Origin: a bacterium
GTDB taxonomy: Bacteria > UBP4 > UBA4092 > JAOAEQ01
Direction: 5' to 3'
DNA: 64,000 nt
Assembly: GCA_026416715.1 (NCBI GenBank)
Contig: JAOAEQ010000007.1
Coordinates: forward strand, 41,658-105,657
Numbering within the stretch: position 1 is the first letter of the stretch; the number at the start of each line of letters is the position of its first letter. Below the pieces are notes generated by a model. It was not told the origin of the DNA. It made no database searches and worked only from the letters and a program-made list of their open reading frames with translations. Positions 16,871-26,468 of this stretch are shown here, piece by piece. Made by a program: the position numbers and the translations under genes.

Positions 16871-19800
16871 ATGCCGAAAAGAACCGATATTAAAAAAATT
16901 CTCATCATTGGGTCAGGGCCAATCGTTATTGGTCAAGCCTGCGAATTTGATTATTCCGGTACCCAAGGATGTAAAGCTTTGCGGGAAGAAGGATATGAAG
17001 TTGTACTGGTGAATAGCAATCCCGCAACGATTATGACTGACCCGCAAATGGGTGACCGAACCTATATTGAGCCGATAACCGCAGACATTATAGCGAAAAT
17101 TATTGAACGAGAACGACCACATGCATTATTACCAACACTCGGTGGGCAAACAGGATTAAATGTCTCACTCGAACTCTATGAAAACGGAATCCTAGAACAA
17201 TTCAATGTTGAGTTAATCGGGGCGAAAGCGGAAGCAATTAAAAAAGCCGAAGATCGAAGTCTCTTTAAAAAATGTATGGAAAATATTGGGTTGAAAGTAC
17301 CAAAAAGTGGATTGGCATACACGGTAGAAGATGCGCTTCAGTTAGTGAAAGATATTGGATATCCAAATATTATTCGGCCAGCGTTTACTCTTGGGGGTTC
17401 TGGCGGTAGTATTGCGTATGATGAAACCGACTTCTTGGAAAAAGTCCAATGGGGATTGGCAACCAGTCCGATACATCAGGTGTTAATTGAACAATCCGTT
17501 ATTGGGTGGAAGGAATTCGAACTAGAAGTTATGCGAGATATAGCGGATAACGTGGTAATTATCTGTTCGATAGAGAATTTTGACCCGATGGGAATTCACA
17601 CCGGTGATAGTATCACAGTGGCTCCAGCGCAAACTTTGTCAGATAAAGAATATCAACAGATGCGAGATGCGGCGATAGCGATTATTCGCGAAATTGGAGT
17701 AGAAACTGGTGGGTCGAATATCCAGTTTGCAGTAAATCCGGTTAACGGGGATATGGTAGCAATTGAAATGAATCCGCGTGTTTCTCGGAGTTCTGCATTA
17801 GCTTCAAAAGCTACCGGATTTCCCATTGCGAAAATAGCAGCAAAACTTGCTGTTGGTTATCGACTTGATGAGATTCCGAACGATATAACTAAGAAAACCC
17901 CAGCTTGTTTCGAGCCGACAATAGATTATTGCGTGGTGAAAATACCGAGGTTCGCTTTTGAAAAATTTCCAGGTGCTGAACCGATTTTGAATACACAAAT
18001 GAAATCGGTCGGTGAAACCATGAGCATCGGTCGGACATTTAAAGAAGCATTACAGAAAGGAATTCGATCATTAGAAATTGGTAGATTTGGGTTCGGTGGC
18101 GATGGGCGTGGGACAATCGAGATTGAAAAAATAGTTGATAAGCTACGTATTCCTAATCCAGAACGTCTATTTTATATCCATTATGCGTTATCGCAGCGAA
18201 TGAGTATCGAGAAGATACATAAATTTACGAATATTGACCCTTGGTTTCTGGCGAATCTAAAACAAATCGTTGAAATGGAACGCAAACTAGCGAAATATCG
18301 ATTACCGAATAACTCGAACTCTGCGCAGGAGATTAAAGAACAAAAGGTTCCGATTATCAGCAGCGAACTATTACGAGAAGCAAAACGATATGGATTTAGC
18401 GATGTTCAACTTGCCTATTTACTGCGGAGTGATGAAGAGACTATTCGGCAGTTTCGGAAGAAAAAACGGATTGTTCCAACTTTTAAAGTCGTAGACACCT
18501 GTGCTGCGGAATTTGAAGCTTATACACCATATTATTATTCAACGTATGAAACAGAATCAGAAGTGAAAAAATCGGATAAGAAAAAGGTTATCATCATCGG
18601 TGGTGGTCCAAATCGAATCGGGCAGGGGATTGAGTTTGATTATTGCTGTGTTCATGGAGTTCAGGCACTCCGTGAAGAAGGTTACGAAGCAATTATGGTC
18701 AATAGTAATCCGGAAACCGTCAGTACAGATTACGATATATCCGACCGATTATATTTTGAACCATTAACTCGAGAAGATGTATTGAATATTATTGAAGCTG
18801 AACAACCGGAAGGAGTTATTGTTCAGTTTGGTGGGCAAACTCCTTTAAATCTCGCAATACCATTAGCCAAGGCTGGGGTGAATATACTCGGTACCTCTCC
18901 AGATAGTATCGATTTAGCTGAAGACCGGAAACGTTTTGGTGCTTTATTAACAGCATTGGATATTCCTACCCCCGAAAATGGGACTGCTCGCTCAATTGAC
19001 GAAGCAATTGCGGTAGCAACCCGTATTGGATACCCCGTTATCGTTCGGCCATCCTATGTGCTTGGTGGTCGAGCAATGGAAATAGTTTACGAAGAAATCG
19101 CGTTACGAAAATATATCGAACGAGCGGTTATGGCTTCGGAAGAACACCCGGTATTAATTGATCGATTCCTAGAAAATGCGGTGGAAATAGATGTTGATGC
19201 AATTAGTGATGGAAATCGAACGGTTATCGGTGCGATTATGGAACATATTGAAGAAGCGGGTATCCATTCCGGAGATAGCGCGTGTGTTATTCCACCGCGA
19301 TCGTTAAATTCGCTAATAATCGATACAGTTAAAGAATATACCTATAAACTGGCAAAAGCGTTAAAGGTTGTTGGGTTAATGAATATCCAATATGCTCTTA
19401 AAGATGGGAAGGTGTATGTCCTTGAAGTCAATCCACGCGCATCGAGAACGATTCCTTATGTCAGCAAAGCTATCGGTATCCCGTTAGCCAAATATGCTAC
19501 GAAAATCATGGTCGGGAAAACGCTTGAAGAACTTGGATTTACCCAGGAGAAACATTTAGATTATTTTGCTGTCAAAGAAGTCGTATTGCCATTCATTAAA
19601 TTCCCGGGAGTTGATATTATTCTTGGACCAGAAATGAAATCTACCGGTGAAGTAATGGGACTCGATACTCGATTTGGCGCTGCATTTGCAAAATCACAGA
19701 TTGCAGCGGGTTCGTCGCTTCCGAAATCAGGAACCGTATTTATTAGTGTAAATGACCCGGATAAACCGGCAATTGTTCCGATAGCGAGGAAATTAGTTGA

Positions 19801-20125
19801 ACTTGGATTCTATCTCCGAGCAACTCGGGGTACTTATCACTACCTCCAAGCGCAGGGTATACCAGTTGATTTTGTTTATAAAGTTAACGAAGGCAGCCCG
19901 AATGTAGTTGACCTCATTCATGAAGGGAAAATTAACCTGATTATTAATACCCCGCTAGGAAAGATTTCTAAATATGACGAATTCGCAATTCGAAGAACTG
20001 CGATAACTAATCGTATTCCGGTTATTACCACTATTCCTGCAGCATTCGCTGCAGTTGAGGGAATCCAAGCGTTACAACAGGAAGAACTTTATGTTCGATC
20101 TCTCCAAGAATACCATAGTACCTAA
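16871..20125 (+). CDS. carB: Carbamoyl-phosphate synthase large subunit
   Basis: At 1084 residues this is full length. It makes carbamoyl phosphate from bicarbonate, two ATP and ammonia delivered by the small subunit, for pyrimidine and arginine synthesis. Two homologous ATP-grasp halves are visible: the first opens with [21 protein letters not shown] and the second, near residue 575, with [20 protein letters not shown]; each half has its [18 protein letters not shown] or [16 protein letters not shown] metal/ATP segment. The C-terminal 140 residues form the MGS-type allosteric domain. The small-subunit gene carA is not in the window. No ribosome-binding site precedes the ATG. Confidence 0.97.
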   Translation: MPKRTDIKKILIIGSGPIVIGQACEFDYSGTQGCKALREEGYEVVLVNSNPATIMTDPQMGDRTYIEPITADIIAKIIERERPHALLPTLGGQTGLNVSLELYENGILEQFNVELIGAKAEAIKKAEDRSLFKKCMENIGLKVPKSGLAYTVEDALQLVKDIGYPNIIRPAFTLGGSGGSIAYDETDFLEKVQWGLATSPIHQVLIEQSVIGWKEFELEVMRDIADNVVIICSIENFDPMGIHTGDSITVAPAQTLSDKEYQQMRDAAIAIIREIGVETGGSNIQFAVNPVNGDMVAIEMNPRVSRSSALASKATGFPIAKIAAKLAVGYRLDEIPNDITKKTPACFEPTIDYCVVKIPRFAFEKFPGAEPILNTQMKSVGETMSIGRTFKEALQKGIRSLEIGRFGFGGDGRGTIEIEKIVDKLRIPNPERLFYIHYALSQRMSIEKIHKFTNIDPWFLANLKQIVEMERKLAKYRLPNNSNSAQEIKEQKVPIISSELLREAKRYGFSDVQLAYLLRSDEETIRQFRKKKRIVPTFKVVDTCAAEFEAYTPYYYSTYETESEVKKSDKKKVIIIGGGPNRIGQGIEFDYCCVHGVQALREEGYEAIMVNSNPETVSTDYDISDRLYFEPLTREDVLNIIEAEQPEGVIVQFGGQTPLNLAIPLAKAGVNILGTSPDSIDLAEDRKRFGALLTALDIPTPENGTARSIDEAIAVATRIGYPVIVRPSYVLGGRAMEIVYEEIALRKYIERAVMASEEHPVLIDRFLENAVEIDVDAISDGNRTVIGAIMEHIEEAGIHSGDSACVIPPRSLNSLIIDTVKEYTYKLAKALKVVGLMNIQYALKDGKVYVLEVNPRASRTIPYVSKAIGIPLAKYATKIMVGKTLEELGFTQEKHLDYFAVKEVVLPFIKFPGVDIILGPEMKSTGEVMGLDTRFGAAFAKSQIAAGSSLPKSGTVFISVNDPDKPAIVPIARKLVELGFYLRATRGTYHYLQAQGIPVDFVYKVNEGSPNVVDLIHEGKINLIINTPLGKISKYDEFAIRRTAITNRIPVITTIPAAFAAVEGIQALQQEELYVRSLQEYHST

Positions 20126-20320
20126 AAAGTGAGCAGAAATTCGTTACCGTTATCGCTTATACTTTGCATATTGCTGCTACTATGTGCAAAAAAATTTTAA
20201 CCCTAAAACCAAAGCGTCACCAACTTTTTAGGAAATCTTAATGTCAAAATCCAAAGTTCAAAGTTTAGATTCCGTCGGTATGACTTGCAGTTTTCGTTAA
20301 ATAGAAGTATATTAATTATA

Positions 20321-21214
20321 ATGAAAAATTGTAGGGGATTTTTTATAAAGAGTTATATCATATCTATATGTATTATCGGTCTCTGGGGATTAAGCGTTAT
20401 AACTTATGCGGTAAATGAACCGACCAAAACCGAGATGAATCCGGCGGCAACAGACCGAGTGTTGCAGTCGTATGGCAAATTGCCAATATCGTTTATAGAA
20501 AATAAGGGTCAAATAGATACAACTGTAATATATTATGTTTCCAACGCTTCCGGAACAATGTTTTTCACAAAAGATGCGATAGTTATGGAATTTATTAAAC
20601 GAGAAAAACCACCAGAACTACCATCATCTGATACGACGATACTAATTCCGCTAGACAGGTTTGAGAGAAAACCCCCGTCATTTTCCTCATCAACTGTTCC
20701 CATAAAAGAGACCCGGTTAGTTCTCAAGAAACGGTTTCTCGGTGTTGATCAGAAATGTGAAGTAGTAGGAGAAGAAGAGTTACCTGGGAAAGTGAATATT
20801 CTTCGAGGTAGCGACCCTTCAAAGTGGAAACAGAATCTTGCTACGTTTAGACAAATTCGATACAAGAATCTCTATTCCGGAATTGATGTTGTATATCGAG
20901 GTTCAGAGGGGAAGTTAGAGTATATCATGTATATCGCATGCGGAAAGAACCCTAACCAGATTAAATTTATTTTTGAAGGCGCAGATAATATCGAATTAAG
21001 CGAATCGGGAGATTTAATTATTAAAACCAAATTAACTGATTTTATCGAAAAGAAACCGAATGCGTATCAGGAAAAAGATGGAAAGAAAGTTAATGTCATT
21101 AGTAAATTTATACTAGAAAAGAACCCTTTTCTCCGAAATTGTGGAATAAACGGGTATATTATTCGTGTCAAAATCGATAACTACGATAAGAACCTCCCAT
21201 TAATAATTGAATAG
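20321..21214 (+). CDS. Exported SBBP-associated N-terminal domain protein lacking the propeller
   Basis: The ATG at 20321 gives 297 residues with a signal peptide (IIGLWGLSVITYA region). An upstream TTG at 20285 is unlikely. The mature part (SYGKLPISFIENKGQ, FTKDAIVM, ELPGKVNILRGSDPSKW, LYSGIDVVYRGSEGKLEY, NPNQIKFIFEGAD) matches the domain that normally precedes SBBP beta-propeller repeats in large secreted proteins (the family I know as DUF7948). In those proteins a YDxxxPLIID segment leads into the repeats; here the chain stops exactly after DNYDKNLPLIIE. It is therefore either a natural stand-alone domain or the remnant of a longer gene. The reading frame itself is intact. Function unknown. 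Confidence 0.7.
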   Translation: MKNCRGFFIKSYIISICIIGLWGLSVITYAVNEPTKTEMNPAATDRVLQSYGKLPISFIENKGQIDTTVIYYVSNASGTMFFTKDAIVMEFIKREKPPELPSSDTTILIPLDRFERKPPSFSSSTVPIKETRLVLKKRFLGVDQKCEVVGEEELPGKVNILRGSDPSKWKQNLATFRQIRYKNLYSGIDVVYRGSEGKLEYIMYIACGKNPNQIKFIFEGADNIELSESGDLIIKTKLTDFIEKKPNAYQEKDGKKVNVISKFILEKNPFLRNCGINGYIIRVKIDNYDKNLPLIIE

Positions 21215-21231
21215 TTGTTTGTATTAGCTTT

Positions 21232-22266
21232 ATGAGTCTAGTAAATCTAGCAGCGATATTACAGGATGCACAACGGAATCATTATGCGGTCGGATCGTTT
21301 AATGTTGTTAATTTAGAATTTCTGCAAGCGATATTAACCGCAGCGGAACGTAAAAGGTCACCAGTCATTTTAAGTATCGCGGAAGTCCATTTTAAGTATC
21401 TGGAAAACGGATTGGCAACGCAAACGAACAAGTATGTAATTGATTTGGAAACTATTCTGCCATTAATTCGACATGCAGCAACGCAAGCAACAGTGCCTGT
21501 AGCAATTCATCTTGACCATGGATTGAAGTTTGAGACGATAGTTCGTGCGATTCGTTGTGGATTTACATCAGTGATGTTTGATGGTTCATTATTACCTTTT
21601 GAAGAAAATATCAGACAAACCCAAGAAGTTGTAAAAATGGCGCATGCGGTTGGGGTAACTGTAGAAGCGGAACTCGGTCATGTTGGTGGTGCGGAAGGTG
21701 GTCCCGGCGGCGAAGAAGCAGCGAAAGAGTGGTATACCAACCCAGCAGATGCTCAGCAGTTTGTTGAGCGAACTCAAGTTGATGCGTTAGCGATTGCTAT
21801 TGGGAATGCGCATGGTTTATATAAACAGACTCCAAAACTTGATTTCGACCGATTATCCGAAATCCGAAAACGAGTAACAGTTCCATTAGTATTGCACGGT
21901 GGCTCAGGGATCCCTGCAGAGGATTTTAAAAAATCAATTCAACTTGGAATAAGTAAAATTAATTTCTATACTGAAATGTCGCGTGCTGCAGTGGATAAAA
22001 CCAAGCAAATTATCAAGGAACATCCCAATATCATTAGTTTCCCGGATATTTTAATGGCGGTAAAATCAGCAGTACAAGAAGTGGTTGCAGAAAATCTTGA
22101 TATTTATGGTTCGGCAGGAGTCTGCGAAAGGAGCAATACACTCTGTGCTGTTTGTGGTGCTTCATGCGGTCAATTGGGTACGAATGGTAAAATAACAGTT
22201 GACGTAAAGGAATTAACGAAACTTGTTGCTCGGGTTACAGAGGAAATTTTAAATACAAAGTCGTAA
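21232..22266 (+). CDS. Class II fructose-bisphosphate aldolase family protein with Cys-rich C-terminal extension
   Basis: 344 residues of the zinc-dependent aldolase family (FbaA/KbaY/GatY). HLDHG at 93-97 supplies the catalytic Asp95 and zinc ligand His96; VEAELGHVGG near 142-151 and LVLHGGSGIP near 220-229 give further metal and phosphate contacts. The reaction is cleavage or formation of a ketose 1,6-bisphosphate. The usual family ends near FGSAG; here about 47 extra residues follow, with Cys298, Cys305, Cys308 and Cys312 in a C-x6-C-x2-C-x3-C pattern that could hold a metal. The gene precedes a phosphohexomutase, so the pair may serve central sugar-phosphate metabolism. Exact ketose substrate not determinable. 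Confidence 0.85.
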   Translation: MSLVNLAAILQDAQRNHYAVGSFNVVNLEFLQAILTAAERKRSPVILSIAEVHFKYLENGLATQTNKYVIDLETILPLIRHAATQATVPVAIHLDHGLKFETIVRAIRCGFTSVMFDGSLLPFEENIRQTQEVVKMAHAVGVTVEAELGHVGGAEGGPGGEEAAKEWYTNPADAQQFVERTQVDALAIAIGNAHGLYKQTPKLDFDRLSEIRKRVTVPLVLHGGSGIPAEDFKKSIQLGISKINFYTEMSRAAVDKTKQIIKEHPNIISFPDILMAVKSAVQEVVAENLDIYGSAGVCERSNTLCAVCGASCGQLGTNGKITVDVKELTKLVARVTEEILNTKS

Positions 22267-22316
22267 TAATAAAAAAACTGAATTTACATGAGAGTTATAA
22301 TATTGTCGTAACATTT

Positions 22317-23738
22317 ATGGCAAAAATATCTTTTGGAACATCTGGATGGCGGGCGATTATCTCTGAAGAATTTACCTTCGCTAATGTTCGTATTGTGACA
22401 CAAGCGATCGCACAGTATCTTCAACAAGAACAATTAGATACACGAGGAGTAGTTGTCGGATATGATACTCGCTTCTTATCCGATAAATTTGCGAAAACAT
22501 GTGCGGAAGTATTTGCTGGAAACAGAATCCCAGTATATTTAAGTGACCGTGATGTGCCAACTCCAGCAATATCGTTTGAGATTATTTCTCGGCAGGTAGC
22601 TGGTGGAGTTAATATCACCGCTTCCCATAATCCACCAGAATATAATGGGATAAAATTTTCGCCATTTACCGGCGGTCCAGCACCGGTTGAAGTAACCAGT
22701 AGAATTGAGCAGATAGCAAATCAATTGATTAGTTCGGGAGCTACGCCTCATGTACTGCCATTATCAGAAGCGATAGAGAAAAAATTAGTACAAGAGATAG
22801 ATATCAGATCGCGATATTTAACTTATATACGCGAAAAGATAGATTGGGATAGCATTCGAAAAGCAAACTTGAAAATTGTTGTTGACCTTCTCTATGGAAC
22901 GGGTAAAGGATATCTTGATGTGCTCCTACGAGAAGCCGGATGTGAAATAGAGGTACTCCATGCAGAACGAGATGTCTATTTTGGTGGGAGAACCCCAGAA
23001 CCGTCCGAGAACAATTTAAAAGAATTGAAGTTGAAAGTAAAAGAAATGACCGCACATTTGGGATTAGCGTTAGACGGTGACGCTGATCGGTTTGGAATAA
23101 TTGATTCTGATGGAACATATATTACCCCGAATCAAGTGATAGCACTATTATTTCTCCATCTTATTGATTCGCGTAAGTGGACTGGCGCAGTTGTTCGGTC
23201 GATTGCGACTACTCATCTTATTGATGCTATTGCTAAAGAAAAAGGAATTCAAGTATATGAAACCCCAGTTGGGTTCAAATATATTGGTGAGTTGATGTCA
23301 CAACAAGAGATTATTATTGGTGGAGAAGAGAGCGGTGGATTGAGTATATATCGCCATGTTCCGGAAAAAGACGGTATCATTGCATGTTTATTGGTCGCTG
23401 AATTGATTGCACATCAGAAAAAATCGTTGGGAATATTGTTAAAAGATATCTATAAGAAATATGGAAGTTATTTCGTACAGCGCATTGATTTAAGAACTGA
23501 TAATATAAAGAAACAAGCGATTTTAAGCCAATTACGGTCAAATACCCCGACACTTTTTGCCGGATTGAGAGTGAAAGAAATTAAAACAGTTGATGGGATT
23601 TGTTTTGTTCTTGAAGATGGAAGTTGGGTATTAATACGTCCATCGGGAACTGAACCGCTCTTACGTTGTTATGCGGAAGCAAAAAGCGAAAAAACCCTTC
23701 AGGAAATAGTTGATAGTTTATATAAGCTGCTACGATAA
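22317..23738 (+). CDS. Phosphoglucomutase/phosphomannomutase family (alpha-D-phosphohexomutase)
   Basis: 473 residues; interconverts hexose 6-phosphates and 1-phosphates through a phosphoserine. The phosphorylated Ser103 lies in VNITASHNPPEYNG, the magnesium loop LDGDADRFG is near residue 246, the sugar-specificity loop GGEESGGLS is near 335, and the phosphate-binding loop RPSGTEPLLR is near the C-terminus. The FGTSGWRA opening is typical. The GEESGGL loop is compatible with glucose and mannose substrates. It directly follows the aldolase and precedes the COX24-like small gene. Confidence 0.92.
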   Translation: MAKISFGTSGWRAIISEEFTFANVRIVTQAIAQYLQQEQLDTRGVVVGYDTRFLSDKFAKTCAEVFAGNRIPVYLSDRDVPTPAISFEIISRQVAGGVNITASHNPPEYNGIKFSPFTGGPAPVEVTSRIEQIANQLISSGATPHVLPLSEAIEKKLVQEIDIRSRYLTYIREKIDWDSIRKANLKIVVDLLYGTGKGYLDVLLREAGCEIEVLHAERDVYFGGRTPEPSENNLKELKLKVKEMTAHLGLALDGDADRFGIIDSDGTYITPNQVIALLFLHLIDSRKWTGAVVRSIATTHLIDAIAKEKGIQVYETPVGFKYIGELMSQQEIIIGGEESGGLSIYRHVPEKDGIIACLLVAELIAHQKKSLGILLKDIYKKYGSYFVQRIDLRTDNIKKQAILSQLRSNTPTLFAGLRVKEIKTVDGICFVLEDGSWVLIRPSGTEPLLRCYAEAKSEKTLQEIVDSLYKLLR

Positions 23739-23774
23739 GACTATCGATTTCAATGAAAGGAGGGCGAACAAGGA

Positions 23775-23864
23775 ATGCCTTGCGGAAGAAAACGTAAACG
23801 TCACAAAATTAAAAAGCATAAATTAAAAAAACGACGGCGTCGTGACCGGCATAAGAAAAAATAG
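23775..23864 (+). CDS. 29-residue AURKAIP1/COX24-type small basic protein (mS38-like)
   Basis: A very short gene, preceded by a strong AAAGGAGG ribosome-binding site (23757-23764). It encodes 29 residues, MPCGRKRKRHKIKKHK followed by a Lys/Arg run and ending in DRHKKK. This is the signature of the tiny bacterial proteins with an AURKAIP1/COX24 domain, which are related to mitochondrial ribosomal protein mS38 and thought to be ribosome-associated in the bacterial groups that have it. Twenty of the 29 residues are Lys, Arg or His. It sits between the phosphohexomutase and ispE and is followed by a hairpin. Confidence 0.88.
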   Translation: MPCGRKRKRHKIKKHKLKKRRRRDRHKKK

Positions 23865-23897
23865 CCATAGGTAATAGTTCGCTGATATTAGACGATT

Positions 23898-23960
23898 AAA
23901 GCAGATACAAAGAGATTTTATGAACCGATTATATTTAATCTTTTGTATCTGCTTTCTTTC
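23898..23960 (+). terminator. Hairpin with T-rich tail before ispE
   Basis: AAAGCAGATACAAA at 23898-23911 pairs with TTTGTATCTGCTTT at 23942-23955, extended inward by GATT/AATC with one bulged base. The 3' arm runs into CTTTCTTT. It looks like an intrinsic terminator or attenuator between the small COX24-like gene and ispE. It covers the upstream in-frame ATG at 23920, which supports the later ispE start at 23968. Confidence 0.6.
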
Positions 23961-23967
23961 TTTAAGT

Positions 23968-24828
23968 ATGCTACTTAAAGCGTATGCTAAAGTAAATTTA
24001 TTCTTGGAAATTGTAGCTCGCCGAGACGATGGATATCATGATTTGGTAACCATTCTCCAAACAATTAATCTCTATGATACTATTCGGTTAACCATCCAAC
24101 CTAAAAAAATTAACCTTACCTGTAATATACCAGAATTGCCCATTGATTCATGTAATTTAGCGTACCGTGCAGCGTCGCTGTTGCAAGAAAAAACAGGGGT
24201 TAAACAAGGAATATCGATTCATTTAGAAAAAAACATTCCGATAGGTGCTGGATTGGGTGGAGGAAGTAGTGATGCTGCTGCTGTCTTGATTGGATGTAAT
24301 AAACTGTGGAATTGTAACTTATCTTACGATGAACTCACTGAAATAGGTTGCCAACTAGGTATGGATGTGCCATTTTTTCTGCGGGGGGGAACGGCGTTAG
24401 CTTTGGGAAAAGGCGAACGAATAGTTCGACAACTACCAACACCAGAATTAGTATTCGTCGTTGTCTATCCTAATTTTCCGATATCTACAGCCACAGTGTA
24501 TAAACATTTCAATATCGCTTCCATAATCAATAAAAAAGACCCAACTGAAATCATATCTGCAATAGAAACAAATAATTGTTCGAAAATAGCTTGTTTGTTA
24601 TTTAATCGTCTTGAAATAACAACATTTAATCTATATCCGAAGTTGGTTGAGGTTAAGCAAAAACTGGTTCGTTTAGGCTGTGTAAACGTATTAATGACGG
24701 GTAGCGGTTCTGCAATATTTGGAATTGCATCGGAAAAAAGTCAAGGTGAACGTATCGTACAAAAAATCGATAAAGAACAGCAATGGTGGGTAAAATTGGT
24801 TGAAACTGTAAAACAATATAATGTTTAG
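23968..24828 (+). CDS. ispE: 4-diphosphocytidyl-2-C-methyl-D-erythritol kinase
   Basis: A GHMP kinase of the MEP isoprenoid pathway that phosphorylates CDP-methylerythritol with ATP. I start it at the second in-frame ATG (23968), which opens MLLKAYAKVNLFLEIV as in the family, giving 286 residues; the upstream ATG at 23920 lies in a hairpin and would add an unrelated hydrophobic tail. Motifs: KVNLFLEI with DGYHDL (substrate), IPIGAGLGGGSSDAAA near residue 90 (ATP), and MTGSGSAIFGI near 247. IspE shows that this organism makes isoprenoids by the MEP route. Confidence 0.93.
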   Translation: MLLKAYAKVNLFLEIVARRDDGYHDLVTILQTINLYDTIRLTIQPKKINLTCNIPELPIDSCNLAYRAASLLQEKTGVKQGISIHLEKNIPIGAGLGGGSSDAAAVLIGCNKLWNCNLSYDELTEIGCQLGMDVPFFLRGGTALALGKGERIVRQLPTPELVFVVVYPNFPISTATVYKHFNIASIINKKDPTEIISAIETNNCSKIACLLFNRLEITTFNLYPKLVEVKQKLVRLGCVNVLMTGSGSAIFGIASEKSQGERIVQKIDKEQQWWVKLVETVKQYNV

Positions 24829-24943
24829 AATAAAAAATTTTTAGTATGAAAAATGTGATATCCAATTACAGGTTGCTTTTTGTAATAAGAACATATTATA
24901 ATAATAAAATTAGAACAATTATAAAACTACATTTTGGTAAGGT

Positions 24944-25020
24944 GGGCGATTAGCTCAGTTGGTTAGAGTGCCGTCTTGACATGGCGGAGGTCACTGGTTC
25001 GATTCCAGTATCGCCCACCA
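24944..25020 (+). tRNA. tRNA-Val(GAC)
   Basis: Complete cloverleaf of 77 nt: acceptor stem GGGCGAT/ATCGCCC, D arm GCTC...GAGT, anticodon stem CCGTC/GGCGG with loop TTGACAT (anticodon GAC), T arm ACTGG-TTCGATT-CCAGT, discriminator A and encoded CCA. A run of seven Ts follows and may end the transcript. Confidence 0.97.
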
Positions 25021-25100
25021 TTTTTTTGTATAACCTAAGCTTATTAAAGTTAAGTTATATTTTTGGGTGATTTTGGCATTCAAAAATCTTCTTATCTTTT

Positions 25101-26462
25101 ATGGAAAAAAAACTTAAACAGGCGTTAACCGTTGCTACAACTGAATATATTGAAATCCGAGTTCAACGGACAAGCTATACCGAAGTGGTTTACATGGGCA
25201 AAGAACTGGAAAATATCGGGGAATCCGATGTTTTCGGCGGGAATGTACGAGCATTCCATAACGGAGGCTGGGGGTTTGTTAGTTTTAATTCACTCGATAA
25301 TTTAGAACACCATGTTCGACTCGCTTGTCATCAGGCTAAATTGATCGGAAATCAAACAAGCAAATTAGCACCGGTTAAACCTCAAAAAGCGTTTATTTCT
25401 GCTCAACCAAAATTAGACCCGAGAAGTATTCCGTTATCGGAGAAACAGTTCCTTTGTGAACGATATAATCGCCAGTTATTACACTACCCGCAAATTCAAT
25501 CCACTCGCATTCTCTATGCTGATGGGTATACCCGAAAATATTATTTTAATTCCGAGCAAACCGAAATTGAACAGGAGAAATTATTTGCCGGAATGAGTAT
25601 ATCAGCTTTAGCGAAAGATGGAAATACCGTCCAGCGAGCTTATGAGTCTCTGGCTAGTGAAACTGGATATGATAGTATTTTAGGTTTGGAACCCATGGTA
25701 GAACAAATTGCGGAACGCGCTATTGGATTGCTTTCCGCCAAACGGGTTACATCCGGAGTGTATACGGTCGTTATTGACCAGAAGCTTGCCGGGGTGTTTA
25801 TCCACGAAGCATTTGGCCATTTAAGTGAAGCTGACCATATTTATGATAATCCGCGGATGTTAGCGATAATGAGAATTGGCACACAATTTGGGGTTCCGGA
25901 ATTAAATGTTGTTGACGATGCAACGATTCCAGGGATACGAGGACATTATGAATTTGATGATGAAGGTGTTCCTGGTCAAAAAAATTATTTAATTAAAAAT
26001 GGTATTTTAGTGGGACGCCTTCATTCACGGGAAACAGCGGCGAAAATGAATGAACCAGTTAGTGGTAATGCGCGTGCAATTTCTTATCGGTTTCCGCCAA
26101 TAGTTCGTATGAGTTGTACGTATATAGAACCGAGTACATACTCGTTCGATAAAATGATTAGTGAAGTTGATTATGGCTTGTATGTTAAAGGAGCACTAGG
26201 AGGAAATACCAATTTAGAAATGTTTACCTTTTCATCCGAAGAGGCTTATGAAATTAAACAAGGGAAAATTGGTCAACGGATACGTGATGTAATCTTAAGT
26301 GGCAATGTATTTGAGACCTTACAGAATATTGATGCAATTGGAAATGATTTAGAGATTCGCGGTGGTCTTGGTGGTTGCGGTAAGCAAGGACAAAGTCCAT
26401 TACCGGTAAGTGACGGAGGACCACATATTAGAATTCGAAATGTTGTAATAGGTGGTATATAA
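25101..26462 (+). CDS. tldD: Metallopeptidase TldD
   Basis: 453 residues. The zinc site HEAFGH (HExxxH, His235-Glu236-His240) marks the active subunit of the TldD/TldE heterodimeric protease, which unfolds and cleaves small proteins and matures some peptide antibiotics. The C-terminal GGLGGCGKQGQSPLPVSDGGP segment is also typical and includes the conserved cysteine. The partner gene tldE follows after only six bases. No ribosome-binding site is visible before the ATG; the gene lies just after tRNA-Val. Confidence 0.95.
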   Translation: MEKKLKQALTVATTEYIEIRVQRTSYTEVVYMGKELENIGESDVFGGNVRAFHNGGWGFVSFNSLDNLEHHVRLACHQAKLIGNQTSKLAPVKPQKAFISAQPKLDPRSIPLSEKQFLCERYNRQLLHYPQIQSTRILYADGYTRKYYFNSEQTEIEQEKLFAGMSISALAKDGNTVQRAYESLASETGYDSILGLEPMVEQIAERAIGLLSAKRVTSGVYTVVIDQKLAGVFIHEAFGHLSEADHIYDNPRMLAIMRIGTQFGVPELNVVDDATIPGIRGHYEFDDEGVPGQKNYLIKNGILVGRLHSRETAAKMNEPVSGNARAISYRFPPIVRMSCTYIEPSTYSFDKMISEVDYGLYVKGALGGNTNLEMFTFSSEEAYEIKQGKIGQRIRDVILSGNVFETLQNIDAIGNDLEIRGGLGGCGKQGQSPLPVSDGGPHIRIRNVVIGGI

Positions 26463-26468
26463 TTCAAT

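Noticed and set aside
23920-23967. Upstream ATG as the start of ispE
   Set aside because: It lies within a terminator-like hairpin and would add a hydrophobic tail that the family lacks.
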